Shown one piece after another: positions 24,450 through 31,358 of a stretch of DNA of 64,000 bases. The stretch spans positions 1 to 64,000 of the forward strand of contig JBBECF010000108.1 of assembly GCA_040881945.1 (NCBI GenBank), written 5' to 3'. The position numbers and the translations under genes are program-made. Origin of the DNA: JBBECF01 sp040881945 (GTDB taxonomy: Bacteria > Pseudomonadota > Alphaproteobacteria > Dongiales > Dongiaceae). Position 1 is the first letter of the stretch. Each line of letters opens with the position of its first letter. Below the pieces are notes generated by a model. That model had not been told where the DNA came from. It did not search any database and was given only the letters and a program-made list of their open reading frames with translations.

Positions 24450-25318
24450 TGGACGCGATCCGCGCCACCGCCCGCGCCAAGGTCAACCTCTACCTCCACG
24501 TCGTCGGCCGCCGGCCCGACGGGCTGCATCTGCTCGACAGTCTCGTCGTGTTCGCCGACATCGGCGACGCGCTCGTCGTCCGGCCGGCGGCGGACCTGAC
24601 GTTGGCGATCGACGGGCCGTTCGCGGCGGCGGTGCCCGCCGGCGACGACAATCTGGTGCTGCGCGCGGCCCGTCTGCTGCGCCAACGCGACGGCGCCGCC
24701 ATCCGTCTGACCAAGCGGCTGCCGGTGGCGGCCGGCCTCGGCGGCGGTTCGGCCGACGCCGCCGCGGCGTTGCGCGCGCTCGGGCGGCTGTGGCGGCTGC
24801 ATTCCGCCCCCGGCGAGCTCGCGCGCCTCGGCCTCGAACTCGGCGCCGACCTGCCGGTCTGCCTGGCCGGCGGCCCGCGCTTCGTCGGCGGCGTCGGCGA
24901 CGACTTGGCCCCGGTGCCGGCACTGCCGCCGGCCCATCTGGTCCTGGTCAATCCGGGCGTCCCGCTGCCCACCGCCGCCGTCTATGGCGCGCGCGCCGGC
25001 GCGTTTTCGGCGCCGGCGCGGTGGCACGAGGCCGCCGGCGACGCTGCCGCCCTGGCGCGCCGGCTGGCCGCCTGCGGCAACGACCTCGCCGCCGCCGCGC
25101 GGCGCCTGGCGCCGCCGATCGACGCGGTGCTGGCGGCGCTCGCCGGCTGCCGGGGCTGCCTCGTCGCGCGCCTGTCGGGCAGCGGCGCCACCTGCTTCGG
25201 CCTGTTCGCCGCCGCGGCCGAGGCGGAGGCCGCCGCCGCCGCGCTCGCCGCCGCGCAACCGTCGTGGTGGGTGGCGGCGGCGGCGATGCTGACCGCCGAC
25301 TGCGCCGCGGCCGGCTGA
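24449..25318 (+). CDS. ispE: 4-diphosphocytidyl-2-C-methyl-D-erythritol kinase
   Basis: IspE phosphorylates CDP-methylerythritol in the MEP isoprenoid pathway. It is a GHMP kinase. The N-terminus is ATARAKVNLYLHVVGRRPDG, the ATP loop is PVAAGLGGGSADAAAALRAL (about residues 91-110), and the C-terminal glycine motif is ARLSGSGATCFGLF. From the GTG at 24449 it is 289 aa, normal length, and starts where homologues start. The frame also runs back to a TTG at 24359 overlapping the TPR stop; that form would add 30 residues, most of them from a repeat element. No strong Shine-Dalgarno precedes either start. Confidence 0.93.
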   Translation: MDAIRATARAKVNLYLHVVGRRPDGLHLLDSLVVFADIGDALVVRPAADLTLAIDGPFAAAVPAGDDNLVLRAARLLRQRDGAAIRLTKRLPVAAGLGGGSADAAAALRALGRLWRLHSAPGELARLGLELGADLPVCLAGGPRFVGGVGDDLAPVPALPPAHLVLVNPGVPLPTAAVYGARAGAFSAPARWHEAAGDAAALARRLAACGNDLAAAARRLAPPIDAVLAALAGCRGCLVARLSGSGATCFGLFAAAAEAEAAAAALAAAQPSWWVAAAAMLTADCAAAG

Positions 25319-25401
25319 TCCGGCGACGGTGCGGTTGCGCGCTGAATCGGTTGTCGCGTATGGTGGCCGCCGTTTCGCCGGACCGGGGCGGCGACATCCG
25401 G

Positions 25402-25475
25402 TGGGGCGTAGCCAAGCGGTAAGGCAACGGGCTTTGGTCCCGTGATCCCAGGTTCGAATCCTGGCGCCCCAGCCA
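25402..25475 (+). tRNA. tRNA-Gln (anticodon TTG)
   Basis: A complete cloverleaf. Acceptor arms TGGGGCG and CGCCCCA pair. The anticodon stem is ACGGG/CCCGT around loop CTTTGGT, giving anticodon TTG. The T arm is CCAGG-TTCGAAT-CCTGG. The discriminator is G and CCA is encoded (25473-25475). It reads CAA codons and, by wobble, CAG. Confidence 0.96.
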
Positions 25476-25508
25476 ATACCGCGGCGGCGTCGCGCGGGAG
25501 ACCACCGG

Positions 25509-25976
25509 ATGAACGAGTTTCGCCAGCACCTGATCGAACCGGAAATCGCCGATCTGTACGACTACTGGGTTGCGCGCCGGGGCGCCCGCGCGATGCCGTC
25601 GCGCAAGGACGTCGATCCCGTGCAGATTCCGAAGCATCTGCCGAACCTCATGCTGGTCGACGTGCTCCGCGATCCGTTGCGCTTCCGCTATCGTCTGATC
25701 GGCACGCGCGTCGTGGCGGCCAGCGCCGCGGACCGCACCGGTAAATTCTTCGACCAGGTGCGGTTCTTCGATGCCAACCCGGCGGTCGCGAAGCACTACG
25801 AGGCGGTCGTCGCCGACGCCGAGCCGCACTATTCGGACGAACCGTTCCACAACCGGCAGAGCGATTCGACCTACCGGGTCCAACGCCTGTTGCTGCCGCT
25901 GTCGAGCGACGGCGTCTCGGTCGACATGATCATGGTCTATTTCCACTTCAAGACCGGGCCCTATGCCGGCCGCTGA
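25509..25976 (+). CDS. PAS-domain protein (PAS_5-like)
   Basis: A 155-aa single-domain protein. The sequence resembles the short alphaproteobacterial PAS_5 proteins. It begins with a helix ending LYDYWVARRG, followed by MLVDVLRDPLRFRYRLIGTR and a core ending RVQRLLLPLSSDGVSVDMIM. There is no attached kinase, cyclase or DNA-binding domain, so it could be a stand-alone sensor or an adaptor. Ligand is unknown. It lies 33 bases after tRNA-Gln with GGGAG before the ATG. Confidence 0.75.
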   Translation: MNEFRQHLIEPEIADLYDYWVARRGARAMPSRKDVDPVQIPKHLPNLMLVDVLRDPLRFRYRLIGTRVVAASAADRTGKFFDQVRFFDANPAVAKHYEAVVADAEPHYSDEPFHNRQSDSTYRVQRLLLPLSSDGVSVDMIMVYFHFKTGPYAGR

Positions 25977-26072
25977 GGCCCCCGCCAGGGGATCGATCCA
26001 GCCCGCTTCCCCTGCCGCGCGCGCGGTGGTAAATTGACGGGTGTTCCGTCAACTGCCATGGGATCGCACATC

Positions 26073-26435
26073 ATGACCGCGACTAAGACGATCCGCCTTG
26101 TCGGCACGTTTGCCGGCATGCTCGTCGCCGCTGGGCTCGCCGCCGGCGCCGCGCGCGCCGACGAGGCTCAGGAGACCATGTACAAGGACTATCACGGCGC
26201 CATCGAGGCGGCGAAGCTGTGCGAGGATCGCAGCTTCGACCAGCCGGCCCACGGCAAGATGGCGCGGGTGATCGACGAGAAGATCGACTACGGAATCGGC
26301 GCCGGCCGGCGCCTGACCCTGATCGAGCAGGTCAAGAGCGAGGTCTACAAGCTGGTCTGGTACAAGGGCTGCGCCAGCGAGCCGGTCGGCCGGCTGCTCG
26401 CCCTGTTCCACGCCGAGCTCGAGCCGGCGCTCTGA
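26073..26435 (+). CDS. Small exported hypothetical protein
   Basis: About 120 aa. An N-terminal signal peptide (IRLVGTFAGMLVAAGLAAGA, cut near ARA) is followed by a mainly helical domain with two cysteines, CEDRSFDQP and YKGCASEP, that could form a disulfide in the periplasm. I recognise no family. The start is uncertain: ATG 26073 gives a clean signal peptide, while ATG 26058 would add five residues. It is followed by a GC-rich two-hairpin repeat that separates it from the convergent reductase gene. Confidence 0.7.
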   Translation: MTATKTIRLVGTFAGMLVAAGLAAGAARADEAQETMYKDYHGAIEAAKLCEDRSFDQPAHGKMARVIDEKIDYGIGAGRRLTLIEQVKSEVYKLVWYKGCASEPVGRLLALFHAELEPAL

Positions 26436-26440
26436 TAGCG

Positions 26441-26522
26441 CCCCACCCCCACCCCGGCCCTCCCCCGCGCAGAAGCGCGGGGGAGGGAGGGACCCACGGC
26501 GTCAGCCGTGGGAGGGTGGGGG
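26441..26522. repeat. GC-rich two-hairpin intergenic repeat, copy 1
   Basis: A stem CCCTCCCCCGCGC-AGAA-GCGCGGGGGAGGG and a stem CCCACGGC-GTCA-GCCGTGGG lie between CCCCACCC and GGGTGGGG flanks. The same design recurs at 39030-39103 and 41023 onward in the opposite orientation. It sits between two convergent genes, where it may end both transcripts. Confidence 0.85.
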
Positions 26523-26532
26523 TTATGCGCGC

Positions 26533-27501
26533 TCAGGCCGCGGCGAGGCGGGCGCGGTCGTGCGGCGCGCCGAAGTCCAGCGCCGGCCCCTTCGGCACGA
26601 TGCCGGTCGGGTTGATGTGGCGGTGGCTGCCGTAATAGTGGCCCTTGATGTGGCGCATGTTCACCGTCTCCGCGACGCCGGGCACCTGGTACAGTTCGCG
26701 CGTGTAGCTCCACAGGTTGGGATAGTCGATCAGGCGTCGCCGGTTGCACTTGAAGTGCCCGTAATAGACGGCGTCGAAGCGGACCAGCGTCGTGAACAGC
26801 CGCCAATCGGCCTCGGTCAGCCGGTCGCCGACCAGATAGCGTTGGCGGCCGAGCCGCGCCTCGAGCTCATCGAGCGTGGCGAACAGGGCGTCGAACGCCT
26901 GCTCGTAGGGGGCTTGCGCGGTGGCGAAGCCGGCCTTGTAGACGCCGTTGTTGACGGTCTCGTAGACCATCTCGTTGACCGCATCGATCTCGCGGCGCAG
27001 CGGCGCCGGATAGAAATCGACGCCGGCGTCGCCGAAGGCGTCGAAGGCGCCGTTGAACATGCGGATGATCTCCGCCGATTCGTTGCTGACGATGGTGCCC
27101 CGCTGCTTGTCCCACAGCACCGGCACGGTGACGCGGCCGGTGTAGTCGGGCCGCGCCCGCGTATAGACCTGGTGCAGGAAGGCGGCGCCGGTGACGGTGT
27201 CGGGGGTGCAGCCGTCGCGCTCGCTGAAACGCCAGCCGTCCTCGCCCATGAGCCAGTCGACGACCGACAGCGAGATCGCGTCCTCCAGGCGCTTCAGCTT
27301 GCGGAAGGCCAGCGTGCGGTGCGCCCACGGGCAGGCGAGCGACACATAGAGATGATAGCGCCCCGGCGCCGCCGGAAAGCCGCTCGACCCGTCCGCCGTC
27401 ACCCGGTCGCGGAACGTCGTGGGCTCGCGCGCGAAGCGGCCGCCGGTCTTGCCGGTGTCGTACCAGCGGTCGTGCCAGACGCCGTCCACCAGCATGCCCA
27501 T
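26533..27501 (-). CDS. yqjG: Glutathionyl-hydroquinone reductase (xi-class GST)
   Basis: A 322-aa enzyme of the ECM4/YqjG family, which removes glutathione from glutathionyl-hydroquinones. The catalytic cysteine is in YVSLACPWAHRTLAFRKL (about residue 57), the C-P-W-A form of the family. The block PVLWDKQRGTIVSNESAEI and the late YYGHFKCNRRRLIDYPNLW are also diagnostic. It is followed on the same strand's upstream side by a DoxX-like fragment. Confidence 0.93.
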   Translation of the reverse strand: MGMLVDGVWHDRWYDTGKTGGRFAREPTTFRDRVTADGSSGFPAAPGRYHLYVSLACPWAHRTLAFRKLKRLEDAISLSVVDWLMGEDGWRFSERDGCTPDTVTGAAFLHQVYTRARPDYTGRVTVPVLWDKQRGTIVSNESAEIIRMFNGAFDAFGDAGVDFYPAPLRREIDAVNEMVYETVNNGVYKAGFATAQAPYEQAFDALFATLDELEARLGRQRYLVGDRLTEADWRLFTTLVRFDAVYYGHFKCNRRRLIDYPNLWSYTRELYQVPGVAETVNMRHIKGHYYGSHRHINPTGIVPKGPALDFGAPHDRARLAAA

Positions 27502-27516
27502 GGCGCGCTTAGCCCT

Positions 27517-27669
27517 TCAGGCGTGGCTGAACTTGCCGGACGCGCCGCCGACCCAGGCGTCCAGACTGAGCTTGCCGGCCCCGTGGCGGACCACCAGCAA
27601 GAGGCCGCCGACCAGGCCCAGGTTCTTCATGAACATGATCTGATTGATCGTTGCGTCCATGCCCTGCAT
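27517..27669 (-). pseudogene. C-terminal fragment of a DoxX-family membrane protein
   Basis: A 50-codon frame. The sequence INQIMFMKNLGLVGGLLLVV followed by GAGKLSLDAWVG matches the last membrane helix and tail of DoxX-like proteins, which are normally near 140 aa with four helices. The three N-terminal helices are missing. A GAAAGGAC precedes the ATG at 27669, so a single-helix peptide could still be made. I call it a remnant, though a functional small protein cannot be excluded. Confidence 0.6.
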
Positions 27670-27956
27670 GATGTGTCCTTTCATCGTTCCACGGGTCATT
27701 GCGCGGTGCGGATGCACGGGAGTCTAAAGCGCCCGGCCGTCCGCGATTATCCCCCCGCGGGAACAAGATTGTTTGCCGGGCCGCCCCTTGCCCGGCCGCT
27801 CCGCCGCCGTTGCGGTTGACCGCCATTGGCGATAAGATCGCCCATTACCCGGATGTATCAGTGGGTTGACGGGATACGCGCTGCTGAAGGAACCGACCAA
27901 GGTCGCGCCGCGGAGGCAACGTACAAGCAACACACATAGTGATAGGAGGCAAGGTC

Positions 27957-28631
27957 ATGAAGCTCTACTGCCATCCGGCCTCGACCACGAGCCGGCCGGT
28001 CATGCTGTTCGCCGCCGAAGCCGGCATCGGCCTCGATCTGCAGGTCATCGACCTGTTCACCGGCGAGCATCTTAAGGAACCCTTCGCCGCCATCAACCCC
28101 AACCGACTGGTGCCGGTGCTGGAGGACGGCGATTTCCGCCTGACCGAGAGCTCGGCCATCCTCAAATATCTGGCCGAGAAGGCCGGCTCGCCGGCTTACC
28201 CCAAGGACTTGCGCAAGCGGGCGAAAGTCAACGAGATGATGGATTGGTTCAACTCGAACCTGTATCGCGATTTCGCCTATGGGCTGATCTACCCGCAGGT
28301 CTTCCCTCACCACAAGCGCCCGAGCGACGCGGTGCAGGCGGGGACCATCGCCTGGGCCAAGGAGAATACCAAGCGGTGGCTGACCGTCCTCGACCGCGAC
28401 CTGATCGGCCCGAAGAACAAGTATCTGTGCGGCAATGAAATCACCATCGCCGACTATTTCGGCGCCGCGATCCTCGAGGTCGGCAAGGTGATCCGCTGCG
28501 ACTTGTCGGCCTATCCGAACGTGAGCCGCTGGCTCGACAACATGCGCAAGCTGAAGCACTGGCAGGAGGTGCATAAAGTCATCTACGGCTTCGCCGACTC
28601 GGTGCGCGAACAGCGCTTCGAGGCCGTCTGA
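27957..28631 (+). CDS. Glutathione S-transferase (theta-like)
   Basis: A 224-aa cytosolic GST. The N-terminal thioredoxin-fold domain (about 1-80) has MKLYCHPASTTSRPVMLFAA with the catalytic serine/threonine region. It also has NPNRLVPVLEDGDFRLTESS, the cis-proline and the ES glutathione-binding pair. The helical C-terminal domain follows, with EITIADYFGAA. I chose the ATG at 27957, which has AGGAGG 7 bases upstream. The 235 bases before it hold no other gene. The neighbouring YqjG-type reductase and VOC protein suggest a detoxification cluster. Confidence 0.9.
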   Translation: MKLYCHPASTTSRPVMLFAAEAGIGLDLQVIDLFTGEHLKEPFAAINPNRLVPVLEDGDFRLTESSAILKYLAEKAGSPAYPKDLRKRAKVNEMMDWFNSNLYRDFAYGLIYPQVFPHHKRPSDAVQAGTIAWAKENTKRWLTVLDRDLIGPKNKYLCGNEITIADYFGAAILEVGKVIRCDLSAYPNVSRWLDNMRKLKHWQEVHKVIYGFADSVREQRFEAV

Positions 28632-28668
28632 ACGGAGCGCCGCCCGGGCCAAGCAAGCGAGGACCACC

Positions 28669-29169
28669 ATGATCAAGGGATTGCATCATAACGCCTATCG
28701 TTGCCGCGATTCCGAGGAGACACGCCGCTTCTACGAGGAGTTCCTCGCGCTCAGGCTCGCCGGGACGCTGGAGATCAAGGAATCGAAAAGCGGGCGGAAG
28801 ACCAACACCCTGCACACCTTTTACGAGCTCGGCGACGGCTCGTATCTGGCCTTTTTCGAGGCCCCCGACATGGCGTTTAAGTTCAAGCCGCAGCACGACT
28901 ACGACCTGCACATCGCGCTCGAGGTCGATGCGCGCACGCTCGAGGCCATGCTGGCCAAGGGCAAGGCCGCCGGCATCGAGACCCGCGGGGTCTCGGACCA
29001 CGGCTTCATTCACTCGATCTATTTCCGCGACCCCAACGGCTATGTGATCGAGTTGGCGGCCAAGACGCCCGGGCACGACCAGGCCATGGATCCGGCCGTC
29101 AACAAGGCGCGCGCCAAGCTCGATCGCTGGCAGATGGCCAAGCAGCGGGCGCCGGCGGGCGTCCACTGA
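28669..29169 (+). CDS. VOC-family (glyoxalase/dioxygenase-fold) protein
   Basis: A 166-aa vicinal-oxygen-chelate protein with two beta-alpha-beta-beta-beta modules. Probable metal ligands are the histidine in MIKGLHHNAYRC, the histidine in QHDYDLHIALEV and the glutamate in DPNGYVIELAAK. The substrate could be a glyoxal adduct, a catechol or an antibiotic; sequence alone does not decide. It follows the GST gene by 37 bases and may be in one operon with it. Immediately after the stop, in the same frame, is a LysR C-terminal remnant. Confidence 0.87.
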   Translation: MIKGLHHNAYRCRDSEETRRFYEEFLALRLAGTLEIKESKSGRKTNTLHTFYELGDGSYLAFFEAPDMAFKFKPQHDYDLHIALEVDARTLEAMLAKGKAAGIETRGVSDHGFIHSIYFRDPNGYVIELAAKTPGHDQAMDPAVNKARAKLDRWQMAKQRAPAGVH

Positions 29170-29244
29170 GCGAAGGTCCGCGCCTTCGTCGATTTCCTGG
29201 CCGACCGCTTCGCGCCCGAGCCTTATTGGGACGAGGGGCTTTAA
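29170..29244 (+). pseudogene. Remnant of a LysR-type regulator C-terminus
   Basis: The 24 codons AKVRAFVDFLADRFAPEPYW then DEGL and TAA match the very end of LysR-family regulators (KVRAFVDFL..RF). No upstream part survives. It begins in frame directly after the VOC stop codon. It overlaps by four bases the end of the convergent membrane-protein gene. Most likely it is the edge of a deletion or rearrangement. Confidence 0.65.
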
Positions 29245-31358
29245 CGTCCCTCCCGCCGCCAGGCGAGCAGCAGGGCGCCGAGGCCGGCGAGCAGGACGCC
29301 GAGGGCGGGCAGCAGCGGCGCGCTGGCGATGCCGGTGACGACGTAGTCGCCGTTGGCGCGCAGGCCCATCCAGCCGCTTCCGGCGGTGTCGCGCCCGGGC
29401 CTGACCTTGCGCAGCTCCGGCACCGGGCCGCCGGCCAGGCGGTGCACCGCGCCGCCGGTCGCCTCGACGATCGGCAGCAACAGGTCGGGGCTGGCGCGCA
29501 AGTCGGTGAATTCGAGCGGGTTGAGCGGGCCGCTCGCGGCGAACGCCGTGCGCGCGCCGTCCGTCACCCGATAGAGGCCGGTTTCGTCCGCCGCCAGCGC
29601 GCCGCCGGCGCGCCCGGCGCCGGACTCGGCGAGCGCCAGGTCGCGCACGCCCCCGCCCGGCGAGACGACCTCGACCGTGGCCGCGCCTTCGCTCAACGAA
29701 CGCCGGGTCACTTCCAGCCGCCCCTGGATCACGGTCGCGCGCAGGTCCTCCTCCTCGAGCTCCGGCTCCTTCATCAGCCAGTGCGCGATGCGGCGCAGCA
29801 GCTCGGCCTGCGGCCCGCCGCCGTCATAGCCGCGCCCCCACAGCCAGATCTGGTCGCTGAGGAGTTGCGCCACGCGCCCCTCGCCGAAACGGTCGAGCAC
29901 GAGCAGCGGCCGGCCGTCGACGCCGTTCAGCACCGTGACGCCGCGCCGCGGGATGGCGACGATCTGACGCAGCCAGCGGCCCCAGCCCGGCTCGGCCGCG
30001 CCGGCGCCGGACAGTTCCGCGGTCACCGGGTGGCGGCGCCCGACATCGCTGACCGCGGGCCGGTAGCCGCGCTCGATGACCTCGCCGGTCGGCTCGGCCG
30101 GCAGCACGCGGCCGAGCGGCGACTGGAAGAGGCTCAACGGCCCGGCGAAGGCCGGCCCCGCCGATTCCAGCAGCGCCCCGCCGCCCTCGACGTAGCGGGC
30201 GATGTTCTCGTAATAGGCGCGCGGCAGGATGCCGCGCCGGCGGTAGCGGTCGAAGATGATGAGGTCGAATTCGTCGAGCTTGATGTCGAACAGCTCGCGG
30301 ATCGGGAAGGCGATCAGCGACAGCTCATTGATCGGCGTGCCGTCCTGCTTCTCCGGCGGCCGCAGGATGGTGAAATGCACCAGGTCGACGGCGGGGTCGG
30401 CCTTGAGCAGGTTGCGCCAGCTGCGCTCGCCCGGATAGGGCTCGCCCGACACCAGCAGCACGCGCAGGCGGTCGCGCACGCCGTTGACCACGACCGCGGC
30501 CCGGTTGTTGGCCAGGCTAAGCTCGCGCGGCCCCGGCTCGACGTCGATCTCGAACACGCTCGGCCCGCCGTGGTCGAGGACGAACGCGACCTCGGTATCG
30601 ACGCCGACCGGCACGGTCATCGTCCCCAGCGGCTCGCCGTCGTGCTGCACCCGCACCCGCGCCTGCCCGGCGCTCGCCTCGGCGAAGCCTCCGGCGGAGC
30701 CTGGGCCGGCCGCCTCCGGCAGGTCGTCGACGCGCACGGTCAGGACGACCTCCTTGCCGACCAGTCCGAAGCTCGGCGCCTCGGCCAGATGCAGCCGCCG
30801 GTCGCCTTCGTCGGGCCGGCCGGAGAGCAGCACATGCACCGGCGCGTCGAAGCCGAGCTCGGCGAGATCGGCCGGCGCGTCGTGCACCTGCCCGTCGGTG
30901 ATCGCGACGACGCCGGCGAGGCGCCGGCTCGGCACGTCGGCGAGGGCGCGCGCCAGCGCCGTGAACAGCCGGGTGCCGTCGCCGCCACCGGCGTCGGCAC
31001 CGGCGCGCACGACGCGCAAACTGACTCCGTCGAGCGCGCCGATGCGGCGCTCGACCTCGGCGAGCGCGGCCGCCGTCTGCGCCGCGCGCGGCTCGATGCC
31101 CTGGCTCGGCGACTCGTCGACCAGCACCACGGCGATGTCGTCGAGCGGCGCCCGCTCTTCGCGCACCAGCGACGGATTGAGCAGCGCCAGCGTCAGCACC
31201 GCGACGGCCAGCGCCCGCCACCAGATGCCGCGGGCGCGCCGCCATAGGCCGAGGCCGACCAGGGCCAGCCCGATGAGGCCGAGCGCGGCGACCGCCGGCC
31301 ACGGCAGCAGCGGCGCCAGGTCGAGGCCGATTCCGGCCAGGGCGGCGCTGGCGCTCAC
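29241..31358 (-). CDS. Large membrane protein of the MoxR/DUF58/DUF4159 operon
   Basis: A 705-aa protein. Two N-terminal membrane helices (about residues 18-63) precede a von Willebrand-like fold with VVLVDESPSQGIEP and GVVAITDGQVHD. Beta-rich regions and a glutamine-amidotransferase-like segment (ELFDIKLDEFDLIIFDRYRR, then EGGGALLESAGPAF) follow. The last helix is LLPALGVLLAGLGALLLAW. No catalytic triad is clear. It overlaps the DUF4159 gene by four bases, so it is the last gene of the operon. A repeat element gives PGSAGGFAEASAG at about residues 217-229. Exact function is unknown. Confidence 0.85.
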   Translation of the reverse strand: MSASAALAGIGLDLAPLLPWPAVAALGLIGLALVGLGLWRRARGIWWRALAVAVLTLALLNPSLVREERAPLDDIAVVLVDESPSQGIEPRAAQTAAALAEVERRIGALDGVSLRVVRAGADAGGGDGTRLFTALARALADVPSRRLAGVVAITDGQVHDAPADLAELGFDAPVHVLLSGRPDEGDRRLHLAEAPSFGLVGKEVVLTVRVDDLPEAAGPGSAGGFAEASAGQARVRVQHDGEPLGTMTVPVGVDTEVAFVLDHGGPSVFEIDVEPGPRELSLANNRAAVVVNGVRDRLRVLLVSGEPYPGERSWRNLLKADPAVDLVHFTILRPPEKQDGTPINELSLIAFPIRELFDIKLDEFDLIIFDRYRRRGILPRAYYENIARYVEGGGALLESAGPAFAGPLSLFQSPLGRVLPAEPTGEVIERGYRPAVSDVGRRHPVTAELSGAGAAEPGWGRWLRQIVAIPRRGVTVLNGVDGRPLLVLDRFGEGRVAQLLSDQIWLWGRGYDGGGPQAELLRRIAHWLMKEPELEEEDLRATVIQGRLEVTRRSLSEGAATVEVVSPGGGVRDLALAESGAGRAGGALAADETGLYRVTDGARTAFAASGPLNPLEFTDLRASPDLLLPIVEATGGAVHRLAGGPVPELRKVRPGRDTAGSGWMGLRANGDYVVTGIASAPLLPALGVLLAGLGALLLAWRREGR
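30673..30709 (+). repeat. Six-frame-open palindromic element, shortest form, copy 4
   Basis: A 37-bp copy starting CTCGCCTCGGCGAAGCCTCC and ending GGCGGAGCCTGGGCCGG. It lies antisense to the 705-aa membrane-protein gene and is translated as PGSAGGFAEASAG. It equals the 40-bp form minus three bases in the middle, so the frame is preserved. Confidence 0.82.

Noticed and set aside
27866..28075. Small plus-strand frame before the GST gene
   Set aside because: It overlaps the GST start in another frame, lacks a ribosome-binding site, and its product is an arginine-rich frame shadow.
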